NCBI GenBank assembly: GCA_047518225.1
Contig: JAKZRK010000181.1
Coordinates: 1 to 33,170 of the forward strand
DNA from: GCA-2731375 sp047518225
Lineage (GTDB): Bacteria > Pseudomonadota > Alphaproteobacteria > GCA-2731375
Direction: 5' to 3'
DNA length: 33,170 nt
The position numbers and the translations under genes were made by a program. The notes below the pieces were generated by a model, which had not been told where the DNA came from, did not search any database, and saw only the letters and a program-made list of their open reading frames with translations. Positions 1 to 8,674 of this stretch are shown piece after piece (the first letter of the stretch is position 1; each line of letters begins with the position of its first letter).

Positions 1-294
1 GAGTTGGTGCTGTTCCCGGAGATGGACGAGGCCCTGGACGTGCCTGAAATCACTACCGCCTGTTGGACGATCTTGAACGTCTCGCCGGATGCGATGATGT
101 GCGCCACCTCGCGCATGGTGGTGAAACACAAGGGCGAAGCGAATCTGACCGTGATGCCCTGTACCTTGCTGCCCTATGACGAACGCTTCAAAATGGGTTC
201 CACCTTGGCGGCCGCCAATGGCGCGGTCGCCCTGAACCATCCCCATTGCGCGCGGTTTTGCGTTTTGGGCGGGGGCTCGTGTAGCGCCGGATAA
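1..294 (+). CDS. C-terminal end of an unidentified protein (radical SAM-like tail?)
   Basis: The frame is open from the first base of the window and stops with TAA at 292-294, so only the last 97 residues are present and the start lies outside. The tail is rich in cysteines, with an ending of the type HPHCARFCVLGG followed by SCS. This resembles the C-terminal cysteine cluster of some radical SAM proteins of Alphaproteobacteria, but the CxxxCxxC core of a radical SAM domain would lie upstream and cannot be seen. The function is therefore not assigned. The next gene starts 58 bases downstream on the same strand. Confidence 0.6.
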   Translation, partial: ELVLFPEMDEALDVPEITTACWTILNVSPDAMMCATSRMVVKHKGEANLTVMPCTLLPYDERFKMGSTLAAANGAVALNHPHCARFCVLGGGSCSAG

Positions 295-352
295 GCTTTT
301 CGGGGCAGAATCCCTTATCGCGGTTTGTCGGTTCGGCCTATGATACCGATCC

Positions 353-1558
353 ATGAGCTATGAAAAACCATTTGCCGGGCTGAAGGTCCTGGATATGAGC
401 CAGGGCTATGCGGGCCCCTATTGCGGCGGTCTATTGGCCCAATATGGCGCCGATGTCATCAAGGTCGAACCGCCCGAGGGCGATTGGGCCCGCAGTCTGG
501 GCCGGGTCTATGGCGATCAATCCACGATTTCGCTGGCCGCCAACCGGGGCAAGAAAAGCATCGTCCTGGATTTGAAAAGCGCGGGCGGCCTGGCCGTTGC
601 CCACGATCTGGCGGCCCGCTGCGACGTTTTCATGGAAGGTTTCCGTCCCGGTGTCTGTGCCCGCTTTGGTTTGGCCTATGACGATGTGCGGCAGGTCAAT
701 CCTGGTGTGATCTATCTGGCGGTCAGTGGCTTTGGCCATGACGGCCCCTATGCGCGGGAGCCGAGCACGGACACGGTGACGCAGGCCTTTTCCGGCCTGA
801 TGTCCATCAATCTCGGTAACGACGGCGTTCCCCATCGCGTCGGCCATTTCATCGTTGATTGCGTGACGGCGCTGTACGCCTATCAGGCTCTCTCCACCGC
901 CCTTTACGCCCGCCGGGACGAGCCCGAGGGGCGCTTGATAGATTGCAGCCTGATGCAGGCGGCGGCGGCGGTGCAGACGTCCAGAATCGCGGATTTTTAT
1001 TTGGAGGATGGCAAGCCGACTGCCAACAACGCGCCGGCCGGCAGCTACGATACGGAGAATGGCTTTATCGCCATCACCCTGGTCAAGGAAGAGCAGTTCG
1101 GACAAATGTGCCTGGCCCTGGGCCGGCCGGCCCTGGCCGACGATCCCCGTTACCTCAATTTCGCCGAGCGGGCCAAGAATATGGATAGCCTGGGCCCGGT
1201 AATACAAGAGATCCTGTTGCAACGTTCAGCGGCGGAATGGGCGGTGCATTTGCGCGAGGCCGGAGTTTTGGCCCGTCTGATTGCCGACTACGGCGATTGG
1301 ATGGCCGATCCGCATGTTGTCGCAACCCAGGCTTTCCAAATGATAGCGCAACAGGGTGTGGGCCTGATGCCCGTGGCCCAGATCCCCGGTGCCGCGGCAA
1401 TTGATCCGGACGATCCGGGCCAACAGGCGCCCTTTCTGGGCGAGCATAGCCGGCTGGTCCTTACTGAATTAGGCTATGACGTAGAGAAAATCGCCGGGCT
1501 GGCGGCTGAAGGCGCCGTGAGATTTAGTGTACACAAGGAGTGGCGGACCGATGAGTAG
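353..1558 (+). CDS. CaiB/BaiF family CoA transferase (class III)
   Basis: A 401-residue protein of normal length for class III CoA transferases, which move CoA between carboxylic acids through an enzyme-bound aspartyl-CoA. Seen in the sequence: the N-terminal block FAGLKVLDMSQ, the YGADVIKVEPPEGD segment near residues 31-44, the NRGKKSIVLDLK block at 64-75, and SGFGHDGPYA followed by PSTD, where Asp140 aligns with the family's catalytic aspartate. The acid substrate cannot be read from the sequence. The ATG at 353 has no strong ribosome site. The last codons overlap the start of the MaoC hydratase gene, so the two are probably co-translated and act on the same acyl-CoA. It is probably cytoplasmic. 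Confidence 0.88.
   Translation: MSYEKPFAGLKVLDMSQGYAGPYCGGLLAQYGADVIKVEPPEGDWARSLGRVYGDQSTISLAANRGKKSIVLDLKSAGGLAVAHDLAARCDVFMEGFRPGVCARFGLAYDDVRQVNPGVIYLAVSGFGHDGPYAREPSTDTVTQAFSGLMSINLGNDGVPHRVGHFIVDCVTALYAYQALSTALYARRDEPEGRLIDCSLMQAAAAVQTSRIADFYLEDGKPTANNAPAGSYDTENGFIAITLVKEEQFGQMCLALGRPALADDPRYLNFAERAKNMDSLGPVIQEILLQRSAAEWAVHLREAGVLARLIADYGDWMADPHVVATQAFQMIAQQGVGLMPVAQIPGAAAIDPDDPGQQAPFLGEHSRLVLTELGYDVEKIAGLAAEGAVRFSVHKEWRTDE
1535..1540 (+). promoter_or_regulatory. Ribosome binding site fixing the MaoC start
   Basis: AAGGAG lies 10 bases before the ATG at 1551. It supports that codon over the in-frame GTG at 1527, which precedes the site. The site lies inside the end of the CoA transferase gene. 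Confidence 0.6.
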
Positions 1559-2039
1559 CGAACAGTTCGATCCCGCAAATCACCGTTTTACGGAAACAAG
1601 ATATTTTGACGATCTGGAAGTCGGTGAACAGTTTTATATTAACTCGCGCACCGTGTCCGATGCCCAATTCAGCGCCTTTCAGGCGGCCTCGGGGGATAAT
1701 CATCCGATCCATTATGATGTGGAATATTGCAAGGCCCTGGGCCATCCGGGATTGCTTGCGCACGGCTTTCAGGTGCTGATACAAAGTGCAGCCGGCGGCG
1801 GCGTATTCCCTCATATACTGGGCGAAGCCATGTTGGGTTTTATCGAACAATCCAGCCGTTTTTTGAAGCCGGTCTATGCCGGCGATACCTTATATCCGAT
1901 GCTGACCATTCTGGAATTGAAGCCCCAGCGCAGCACCGGCGTGGTTGTTGTCGGCTCCACTATTCACAATCAAAAGCGTGAATTGGTGATGGAAGGCGAA
2001 CAGCGTTATTTGGTGCGTCGGCGCAATCGGGAAGGCTAG
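1551..2039 (+). CDS. MaoC-like (R)-specific enoyl-CoA hydratase/dehydratase
   Basis: A 162-residue hot-dog fold protein. The hydratase 2 motif is plain at residues 47-56 (SGDNHPIHYD), with Asp49 and His54 as the expected catalytic pair. A single hot-dog domain of this size usually works as a dimer that adds water to, or removes it from, an acyl-CoA thioester. The start at 1551 is chosen because AAGGAG sits 10 bases upstream and because it overlaps the CoA transferase stop by 8 bases (1551-1558). The pairing with a CaiB-type transferase suggests a short acyl-CoA route such as breakdown of a branched or hydroxylated acid, as in mesaconyl-CoA-type hydratases. The actual substrate is unknown. Confidence 0.85.
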   Translation: MSSEQFDPANHRFTETRYFDDLEVGEQFYINSRTVSDAQFSAFQAASGDNHPIHYDVEYCKALGHPGLLAHGFQVLIQSAAGGGVFPHILGEAMLGFIEQSSRFLKPVYAGDTLYPMLTILELKPQRSTGVVVVGSTIHNQKRELVMEGEQRYLVRRRNREG

Positions 2040-2177
2040 ACCATTTTCGATATTCATCGGCTCACCAAGCCACCTGCTCCCCCGCCCGGCCAACCACGGG
2101 AACATCATCCCAAAGGCTACCGGGGGTGGCCGGGTGGCGGAGCGGGCGGTCAAGCCAGCCAATCTCGAAAATGGTCT
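2038..2177. repeat. Long imperfect inverted repeat before trkH
   Basis: The bases right after the MaoC stop (2038-2054, AGACCATTTTCGATATT) are matched by the reverse complement at 2161-2177, with one mismatch. A second inner pair of arms lies at 2070-2091 and 2128-2149, with 18 of 22 positions complementary; the mismatches look like G-U pairs or transitions. The middle, about 2092-2127, would be the loop. The structure could be a hairpin at the end of the MaoC transcript, a small non-coding repeat unit (MITE/REP-like), or a leader of trkH. There is no T-run typical of an intrinsic terminator. Confidence 0.6.
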
Positions 2178-2190
2178 CGCGGCGGGCGGC

Positions 2191-3639
2191 ATGGGTGAAT
2201 ATCGGGCGGTCTTTCTGGTCAACGGCATAATGCTATTGATCCTGGGCATCGCAATGTTGGTGCCGGCACTGCTGGATGCGCGGGTCGATAACCCGGATTG
2301 GCAGGTTTTTCTGGCGGCGGCCTTTATGACGGTTTTCGTCGGTGCGGCTTTAAGCATCACGTGTTGGGGCAGTGGTGGGGATCTGCGACTGCGGCAGGCC
2401 TTTGTCCTGACCACCGCGGTCTGGATCGTGATGCCAACATTCGCGGCGCTTCCCTTTGCTTTTTCCGATCTCAATCTCAGTTATACGGACGCTTTTTTCG
2501 AAGCCATGTCCGGTATCACGACCACCGGCTCCACGGTGATTTCCGGATTGAAGGATGCGCCGCCGGGCATCTTGATCTGGCGGGCGTTGCTGCAATGGAT
2601 GGGGGGCATCGGCATTATCGTGACGGCGGTCGCCATCCTGCCCTTGTTGCAGGTTGGCGGCATGCAGCTGTTCCACATGGAAGCATCGGACGCATCGGAA
2701 AAGGTATTGCCCCGCACGGCGCAGATCGCGGGGGCCGTCAGCATTATTTATCTATCGCTTTCCCTTCTCTGCGCGCTGGTGTACTGGGCCGCCGGAATGC
2801 CACCTTTCGATGCTGCCGCCCACGCCATGACCACCATTGCAACGGGCGGTTTTTCCACTTCCGATGAGTCCATTGGGATCTATGACAGCGCCCTGATCGA
2901 TTACACCGCGACGGCCTTCATGATTATCGGCAGTCTGCCGTTCCTGTTATATTTTCAGGTTTTGCGCGGACGGCCCGTGGCGCTTTGGCGCGACAGCCAG
3001 GTGCGTTGGTTCTTTGCCATACTGCTTACCGCCATTGCTGGCATGACGTTGTGGCAGGTTAACGGCAATGGCGTTGTATTCGACGAGGCTCTGCGGTTGA
3101 CCACCTTCAACGTGACTTCAATTTTGACGGGTACCGGCTATACCAACGATGACTATAGCCAGTGGGGTGGTTTCGCGGTGGTGTTGTTCTTCTTCGTCAT
3201 GTTCATCGGCGGCTGCGCCGGTTCCACCTCGTGCGGCATCAAGATATTCCGTTTTCAAGTTCTCTACGCCGCGGCCCGCACCCAGATGGGCCGCCTGTTG
3301 CAGCCCCACGGCGTTTTCGTCGCCAACTTCAATCGCCGCCCCATACCTGAATCGGTGATGGATTCGGTCATGAGCTTCTTTTTTCTGTTTGCCCTTAGTT
3401 TTGCGTTTCTGGCGGTGGCGCTTAGCTTGATGGGGCTGGACTTCCTGACCGCCGTATCCGGCGCCGGCACCGCCATCGCCAATGTCGGTCCCGGCTTGGG
3501 CGACGTCATTGGGCCGTCGGGCACCTTTGCTTCGCTGCCCGACATGGCGAAATGGCTGTTGGCGGCGGGCATGTTGCTGGGCCGCCTGGAATTGTTGACG
3601 GTGATGGTTTTGTTTACCCGCACCTTCTGGCGCGGCTAA
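2191..3639 (+). CDS. trkH: Trk-type potassium uptake transmembrane protein TrkH
   Basis: A 482-residue inner-membrane protein with many hydrophobic segments. The four selectivity-filter loops of the Trk/Ktr family can be seen in order: GITTTGSTV, TIATGGFSTS, SILTGTGYT and ANVGPGLGD. The C-terminal GRLELLTVMVLF segment is typical of TrkH. It imports K+ driven by the membrane potential, normally with the cytoplasmic regulator TrkA, which is not in the window. The ATG at 2191 gives YRAVFLVNG close to the N-terminus as in homologues. An in-frame GTG at 2134 would add 19 residues encoded by an arm of the inverted repeat and is less likely. No good ribosome site is visible before 2191. Confidence 0.92.
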   Translation: MGEYRAVFLVNGIMLLILGIAMLVPALLDARVDNPDWQVFLAAAFMTVFVGAALSITCWGSGGDLRLRQAFVLTTAVWIVMPTFAALPFAFSDLNLSYTDAFFEAMSGITTTGSTVISGLKDAPPGILIWRALLQWMGGIGIIVTAVAILPLLQVGGMQLFHMEASDASEKVLPRTAQIAGAVSIIYLSLSLLCALVYWAAGMPPFDAAAHAMTTIATGGFSTSDESIGIYDSALIDYTATAFMIIGSLPFLLYFQVLRGRPVALWRDSQVRWFFAILLTAIAGMTLWQVNGNGVVFDEALRLTTFNVTSILTGTGYTNDDYSQWGGFAVVLFFFVMFIGGCAGSTSCGIKIFRFQVLYAAARTQMGRLLQPHGVFVANFNRRPIPESVMDSVMSFFFLFALSFAFLAVALSLMGLDFLTAVSGAGTAIANVGPGLGDVIGPSGTFASLPDMAKWLLAAGMLLGRLELLTVMVLFTRTFWRG

Positions 3640-3754
3640 TGCACATTCGGATCTCGTATCCCCATTGAAGCCGTCCCACCTTCGCCATCGGGCCGGTGGA
3701 CCGCTGCATGTCTGGCGGCTATCTTAGGCGCAATGATGCAATGGGGGATAATGC

Positions 3755-4912
3755 ATGACCGCTCAAGTTTTCACGCCACGCGAAATGATAGACCGGTTGG
3801 TGGCGTTCGATACGACAAGCCGGGTATCGAACCTGGAACTGATCCATTTCGTACGTGACTATCTTGCCGGTCATGGCGTCGCCTCGACACTTATTCACGA
3901 TGAGAGCGGCGCCAAAGCCAATCTTTTCGCCACGGTCGGGCCTGTCGTGGATGGCGGCGTGGTTTTGTCGGGCCATACGGACGTGGTTCCCGTTGATGGT
4001 CAGGATTGGTCCAGTGACCCGTTCACGGTAGACGAGCGCGATGGCCGATTATTTGGCCGCGGCACGGCGGACATGAAAAGTTTTTCCGCCATCGCACTTG
4101 CCCTGGTGCCCACCATGCTGGAACGGGGTATGTCGTTGCCAATTCATTTTGCCCTTTCCTATGACGAAGAGGTTGGCTGCCTGGGTGCCCCGGACCTTTC
4201 CCGCCATATTCAGGGCCTGCCGTGCCGGCCACAGGCATTGATTGTAGGTGAACCAACGGAAATGAAGGTGGTCGACGCCCACAAGGGTTGTTGTGCCATC
4301 AGGACCGTTGTAACCGGGCTGGAGGGGCATTCGTCGGAGACGCACAAGGGCGTCAATTCCATATTTGCCGCCATGGAGTTGATCCGGTACCTGGCCGATC
4401 GGGCAGAAGATTTTAAGACGTCCAATGTCGATCCACGCTTCGACCCACCCTATACCACCCTACAGGTGGGGACGATCACCGGCGGCACAGCGGGAAATAT
4501 TATCCCCAAGGAAACCACTTTTTGGTGGGAATATAGGACCCTGCCGAACGTCGATGGATCAGCGATAGTCGCCGATTTCCAAGCTTTTGCAACCAACGAG
4601 GTGTTGCCGAAAATGCGCGCGGTTCATCCGGGCGCCGATATTCGTATCGATGTGCGGGGCGAGGTCATTCCGCTGTTGCCGGAAGACGGTTCGCCGGCGG
4701 AAACCCTGGTCCTGGCGCTGACCGGCAGTAATCAAACCTATGCTGTTTCCTATGGCACCGAAGCGGGCATTTTCCAAAAGGGCGGCATTGCCTCGGTGAT
4801 CTGTGGACCGGGCAGTATTTCCGTTGCCCATCGGCCGGATGAATATGTAGAGATTTCGCAGATCGAGGCCTGCACCGCGTTCATGCACCGGCTGATTGAC
4901 CGCCTGGCTTGA
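3755..4912 (+). CDS. argE: Acetylornithine deacetylase (M20 family)
   Basis: A 385-residue di-zinc hydrolase that releases ornithine and acetate from N-acetylornithine in arginine synthesis. Metal and catalytic residues of the M20 family are visible: His74 and Asp76 in SGHTDVVP, bridging Asp106 in GRGTADMK, the Glu138-Glu139 pair in YDEEVG, Glu166 in GEPTEM, and His359 in SVAHRPDEY. The length fits ArgE, and GEPTEM with CGPGSISVAH is typical of the ArgE branch rather than DapE. It stands alone on the plus strand, with its 3' end facing the lipoprotein gene. argF and argD lie 1.5-3.7 kb away on the other strand, which supports the arginine role. The 115 bases before it show no clear promoter or hairpin. 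Confidence 0.88.
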   Translation: MTAQVFTPREMIDRLVAFDTTSRVSNLELIHFVRDYLAGHGVASTLIHDESGAKANLFATVGPVVDGGVVLSGHTDVVPVDGQDWSSDPFTVDERDGRLFGRGTADMKSFSAIALALVPTMLERGMSLPIHFALSYDEEVGCLGAPDLSRHIQGLPCRPQALIVGEPTEMKVVDAHKGCCAIRTVVTGLEGHSSETHKGVNSIFAAMELIRYLADRAEDFKTSNVDPRFDPPYTTLQVGTITGGTAGNIIPKETTFWWEYRTLPNVDGSAIVADFQAFATNEVLPKMRAVHPGADIRIDVRGEVIPLLPEDGSPAETLVLALTGSNQTYAVSYGTEAGIFQKGGIASVICGPGSISVAHRPDEYVEISQIEACTAFMHRLIDRLA

Positions 4913-4935
4913 CGGCCCAGCCTGACGGCTTGATT

Positions 4936-5535
4936 TTACGGCGCGCGTTTGAACGGGCCTAAGTGGCGATCGATATTCGCCGCCATGACGCGGTTGAAGT
5001 CCTTGGCGGTAGCCTCGACAAAGCGATACAGGGCATCATCACGGTCGTTGATACTGGCCGCTTCCGGCATGGTGCGTTGGCGGGTCGCCGTAGCCGTGGC
5101 GAACCCTTTACCCAAGCCGCCGGCGGTCTCGATTTCCAGCCTAGCTTCCAGCCGGGTGTCATAGCGGGCCGACTGATCCAGGGTAAACGCGGCTTTCAGG
5201 CCCTTTTTCTTGCGCAACAGCGCGACCTTGACGGAGGCATCGACGATGATGAATTTCGCCTGCCCGCTTTTCCCCACCGCGCGCAGACGATCCGCGGCCC
5301 AGTTCCGCATTGCCTTGGCGGGCGCCAACGGCAGTTCATGCTCCACGTTTGGGGCCCGCAGTGGTGAACGATATTGTTCGACGATCTCGATGCGGGCGAC
5401 ATTGAGCTGTATTACCGGCAGATGGTTGAACCGCAGGTCCGGATACGTGACCTCCTTCAGGGGGATTTCGCAGGCTGTTAAAAGATAGCTAAAGCATATG
5501 AGTGGCAGGAGTGGCAGAAAGCGGTGAAATTTCAT
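4936..5535 (-). CDS. Predicted lipoprotein of unknown function
   Basis: A 199-residue protein with a lipoprotein signal peptide: basic MKFHR, a hydrophobic stretch, then the lipobox LTAC with Cys22 as the lipidated residue. The mature part is mixed alpha/beta with a repeated basic, alanine-rich character and no motif that I can tie to a reaction. It starts 12 bases after the hslO stop, on the same strand, so it is probably the last gene of the argD-argF-hslO unit. Its 3' end is 23 bases from the argE stop, with no obvious terminator between them. Proteins of this kind are probably anchored to the inner leaflet of the outer membrane. The function is not recognised. Confidence 0.75.
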   Translation of the reverse strand: MKFHRFLPLLPLICFSYLLTACEIPLKEVTYPDLRFNHLPVIQLNVARIEIVEQYRSPLRAPNVEHELPLAPAKAMRNWAADRLRAVGKSGQAKFIIVDASVKVALLRKKKGLKAAFTLDQSARYDTRLEARLEIETAGGLGKGFATATATRQRTMPEAASINDRDDALYRFVEATAKDFNRVMAANIDRHLGPFKRAP

Positions 5536-5547
5536 ATCTGGGCGCCC

Positions 5548-6471
5548 CTAGCTGGACAAGTTGAATTGATCAAGGGGAAAGGTATAGGAAGCATTGCAGA
5601 ATTCACAGATTACGATCAGTTGTTCGTCCACCCCCAGGTCGTCCAGTTCGGTCCTTGGCAGCTGCTGTAGAATCCGCTCCGCCCGTTGCGGGGAACAGCG
5701 GCAGCCGGGCTGTAACCGTGTCGGCTCGAATATTCGTACGCCATCCTCGTGGAACAGGCGATATAGAAGATCGTCCCCGGCCAGGCATGGATCGATCAAT
5801 TCGCTGGCCTGGGTGCTGGCCAGCAAAGTAACCACGCGGCGCCAGTCATCTTCCGAAACTTCGTCCCGCTCAAACTCCACGCCCCGGGCCAGCAAACTGG
5901 GATCGCCCACGGGCAGCCGTTGCAGCATGATCGCCCCGCCACGCCAGGGACCGTCATCCGCTCCTTTGCCGCCCGCCAGCACAATCGCCGTCTCGATCTG
6001 CTCCGACTCGCGGAAATAGTTATGGGCGCAATCGGCCAGACTAAACCCTTCCAATGCGACGATGCCCTGGTACCGTTCTGTATCCAGTCCCTGATCCACC
6101 GTGAAGGCAATGTAACCGGCGCCCAATAGGCGTGGAATGGATGGCATCATGCCGGGATCCAAATCTTGCACGGCCTCTGCATCGAATTGGGCATAGCCGC
6201 GCAAACTGCCAGGTGATTTGAAGTCGGCAAGCAATGTGGAAATGGGTCCGTCGCCCTTGGTCTGCAGAGTGAACACCCCGTCAAATTTAAGGGCACCCGC
6301 CAGGGCGCACGACAGTGCCACGGCCTCGGCCAACAAACCGGACACCAAATCTGGATAGCCATGACGGCCGAGAATTTCGTCCAGCGCCGGACCCAGACGG
6401 ACCAGCCTGCCACGGACGCCCATGCGTTCAATTTGAAAGGGTCGGATCAGGTCGTCCGGCGCGGGGGTCAA
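5548..6471 (-). CDS. hslO: Redox-regulated chaperone Hsp33
   Basis: A 307-residue cytoplasmic holdase chaperone that is switched on by oxidation. The C-terminal zinc-binding redox switch is clear: Cys257-x-Cys259 (GCRCS) and Cys289-x2-Cys292 (CEFC), matching the CxC...CxxC pattern of the family. The N-terminal core has the usual VSGLLAEAVALSCALAG and LQTKGDGPISTL blocks. It starts 4 bases after the argF stop, so it is translated as part of the argD-argF-hslO operon, an arrangement also known from other Alphaproteobacteria. Confidence 0.93.
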   Translation of the reverse strand: MTPAPDDLIRPFQIERMGVRGRLVRLGPALDEILGRHGYPDLVSGLLAEAVALSCALAGALKFDGVFTLQTKGDGPISTLLADFKSPGSLRGYAQFDAEAVQDLDPGMMPSIPRLLGAGYIAFTVDQGLDTERYQGIVALEGFSLADCAHNYFRESEQIETAIVLAGGKGADDGPWRGGAIMLQRLPVGDPSLLARGVEFERDEVSEDDWRRVVTLLASTQASELIDPCLAGDDLLYRLFHEDGVRIFEPTRLQPGCRCSPQRAERILQQLPRTELDDLGVDEQLIVICEFCNASYTFPLDQFNLSS

Positions 6472-6475
6472 AATC

Positions 6476-7402
6476 CTACCCCAGGCACCATGTCAGAATG
6501 CCTTTTTGCGCGTGCAGGCGATTTTCCGCTTCGTCCCAAACCAGCGAACGCGGCCCGTCAATCACCTCCGCCGTCACCTCCTCGCTGCGATGGGCCGGCA
6601 GACAATGCATGAATACCGCGTCCGACTTCGCCCTGGCCATCAGCGCCTCGTTCACCTGATAGGGTGCCAGCATGTTATGGCGATCAGATCCCTGGTCGTC
6701 ATGCATGGAGACCCAAGCATCGGAAACAATGCAATCGGCCCCGTTCACCGCCTCCTCGGTTGATTCGGTGACCGTAATCGTGGCCCCATGTTTCCTGGCC
6801 CAGTTCACCGCGCTATCCGATGGGCTTAGCGTTTGCGGGCAGGCCAGGCGCAACTCATAGCCGAAGCGGGCGGCGCCATGGATCCAGGATGTGGCAACAT
6901 TGTTGCCGTCTCCCGACCAGGCGACGATCTGTGTCTTGGCCGGACCGCGATGTTCTTCCAGCGTCATCACATCGGCCATCAACTGGCAGGGATGGCTGCT
7001 GTCGGTCAAGCCGTTGATCACCGGCACCGTGGCGTTCGCCACCAATTCGTCCAGCATCCCGTGCGACTTGGTGCGCAACATGATGGCATCCACGTAACGG
7101 GATAGAACCCGGGCGGTATCGGCCATGGTTTCACCACGGTCCAATTGCAGGTCGTCGGAATTCAAAACGATGGTTTCACCACCCAATTGGCGCATTCCGA
7201 CATCAAATGACACGCGGGTACGGGTCGATGGTTGAATGAAAACCATCGCCATGATTTTCCCCGCCAGCGGCCGGTCGTCGTCGGTTTCGCCTCTTGTCCG
7301 GCCGGCGCGGGCGGCCTTGCGCGCCTTGGCGCTGTCCAGAATACCGCGCAAGGTGGCGTCATCAATCTGGTCAATGTCCAGGAAATGGCGCGGTTGGATC
7401 AT
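6476..7402 (-). CDS. argF: Ornithine carbamoyltransferase
   Basis: A 308-residue cytoplasmic enzyme that makes citrulline from ornithine and carbamoyl phosphate. Carbamoyl phosphate binding is shown by STRTR (59-63) and HPCQ (137-140). The ornithine side is shown by DAWVSM (228-233) and the HCLPAHR motif (266-272) with the catalytic cysteine. Length and motifs fit an anabolic OTCase. The start ATG at 7402 overlaps the argD stop in an ATGA arrangement, so the two are translationally coupled. Confidence 0.95.
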   Translation of the reverse strand: MIQPRHFLDIDQIDDATLRGILDSAKARKAARAGRTRGETDDDRPLAGKIMAMVFIQPSTRTRVSFDVGMRQLGGETIVLNSDDLQLDRGETMADTARVLSRYVDAIMLRTKSHGMLDELVANATVPVINGLTDSSHPCQLMADVMTLEEHRGPAKTQIVAWSGDGNNVATSWIHGAARFGYELRLACPQTLSPSDSAVNWARKHGATITVTESTEEAVNGADCIVSDAWVSMHDDQGSDRHNMLAPYQVNEALMARAKSDAVFMHCLPAHRSEEVTAEVIDGPRSLVWDEAENRLHAQKGILTWCLG

Positions 7403-8574
7403 TGCCCCAATTCCCGGCAGACCTCTTCCAACGCCGCGATGGCCTCGTCAATGTGGCTTTCCTCTATGTTCAGCGGCGGCAGCATGCGCATGACATTATC
7501 GCCGGCCGGAGGCACCAAAACGCCATGGCCCCGCATGGCGGTCACCATGTCCATGTTGGGCACACGGCACTGGATTCCCAACAAAAGTCCCCGGCCGCGT
7601 ACGTCTTCATGAATCACCGAGTCGTTGCGTTTGCACACGTCTTCCAATCGTGAACGCAGCAATTCGCCCATGCGTTCCGCGTTTTCCATAAAGCCATCGG
7701 CGAGGATGATATCCAGCACCGCGTTGCCCGCGGCCGCTGCGAGCGGATTGCCGCCATAGGTGGAGCCATGGGTACCGGCAACCATGCCCTTGGCGGCCTC
7801 GGACGTGGCCATGCAGGCGCCGATGGGAAAACCGCCGCCGATGCCCTTGCCCAGGGTGGCAACGTCAGGCGTCACGCCGGACCATTCATGGGCCAGCAGG
7901 CGGCCGGTTCGGCCCATGCCCGTCTGCACTTCATCTACGATCAAAAGAAGGCCGTTGTCGTCGCAGACCTGCCGCAATTGTTGCATCACGGCATCTTCGA
8001 CCATCATCACGCCACCCTCGGCCTGGATCGGCTCTATCATGATGGCGGCCGTTTGCGGGCCGATCGCCGCCTGCAAGGCCTCGAAATCGCCTACCGCGAC
8101 GTGATCGAAACCATCCACTTTGGGGCCAAAGCCATCAAGGACCTTTTCCCCGCCGGTGGCGGCGATGGTCGCCAGGGTGCGGCCGTGGAAGCAGTCATTA
8201 AAGGTAATCACGCGATAGCGTTCCGGGTTGCCATTGGTGTGATGATAGCGGCGCGCCAGCTTGATCGCGCATTCGTTCGCCTCGGCCCCCGAATTGCAGA
8301 AGAAGACCGTGTCGGCAAAGCTGTTGGCGACCAATCGTTCCGCCAGACGCTCCTGACCCGGAATGTTGTACAGGTTCGAGGTATGCATCAACGTGGCGGC
8401 CTGGCGCTGGATTTCGGCGACCAGATGGGGATGGCCGTGGCCCAGGCACAACACCGCCAAACCGGTCGCGAAATCGAGATATTTGCCACCGTCGGTGTCG
8501 TACAGATAGGCGCCTTCGCCCCGTTCGAACGCAATATTAATCCTGCCATAAGTTGGCATGACCGCTGTGGTCAT
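7399..8574 (-). CDS. argD: Acetylornithine aminotransferase
   Basis: A 391-residue class III PLP aminotransferase. Visible features are the phosphate-binding NSGAEANE (94-101), CFHGRT (128-133), the Asp of IVDEVQTGMGRTG (212-224) that binds the PLP ring, and Lys243 in ATLGKGIGGG as the Schiff-base lysine. It converts N-acetylglutamate semialdehyde to N-acetylornithine and often also acts in lysine synthesis. The ATG at 8574 is preferred over the in-frame ATG at 8592 because AGGAGG sits 8 bases before 8574 and inside the longer reading. It is the first gene of argD-argF-hslO-lipoprotein. Confidence 0.94.
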   Translation of the reverse strand: MTTAVMPTYGRINIAFERGEGAYLYDTDGGKYLDFATGLAVLCLGHGHPHLVAEIQRQAATLMHTSNLYNIPGQERLAERLVANSFADTVFFCNSGAEANECAIKLARRYHHTNGNPERYRVITFNDCFHGRTLATIAATGGEKVLDGFGPKVDGFDHVAVGDFEALQAAIGPQTAAIMIEPIQAEGGVMMVEDAVMQQLRQVCDDNGLLLIVDEVQTGMGRTGRLLAHEWSGVTPDVATLGKGIGGGFPIGACMATSEAAKGMVAGTHGSTYGGNPLAAAAGNAVLDIILADGFMENAERMGELLRSRLEDVCKRNDSVIHEDVRGRGLLLGIQCRVPNMDMVTAMRGHGVLVPPAGDNVMRMLPPLNIEESHIDEAIAALEEVCRELGQ

Positions 8575-8582
8575 CGCGGCAC

Positions 8583-8588
8583 CCTCCT
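8583..8588 (-). promoter_or_regulatory. Ribosome binding site fixing the argD start
   Basis: A perfect AGGAGG on the minus strand, 8 bases before the ATG at 8574. It makes the upstream in-frame ATG at 8592 unlikely as the start. Confidence 0.75.
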
Positions 8589-8674
8589 GCATTATTTTGG
8601 CAGCGGCGTGTGCTGCCTGGGAAAGGGGCCGGATTATCTATGCAAACGCGCGGCTGTCAATGCGCCATTACCAC

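Noticed and set aside
2134..2190. N-terminal extension of TrkH from an in-frame GTG
   Set aside because: These codons lie in an arm of the inverted repeat and add residues not expected before the first membrane segment of TrkH. The ATG at 2191 gives the normal length.
4913..4935. Possible bidirectional terminator between argE and the lipoprotein gene
   Set aside because: Only 23 bases, with a short direct repeat (TGACGGC) and no stable inverted repeat.
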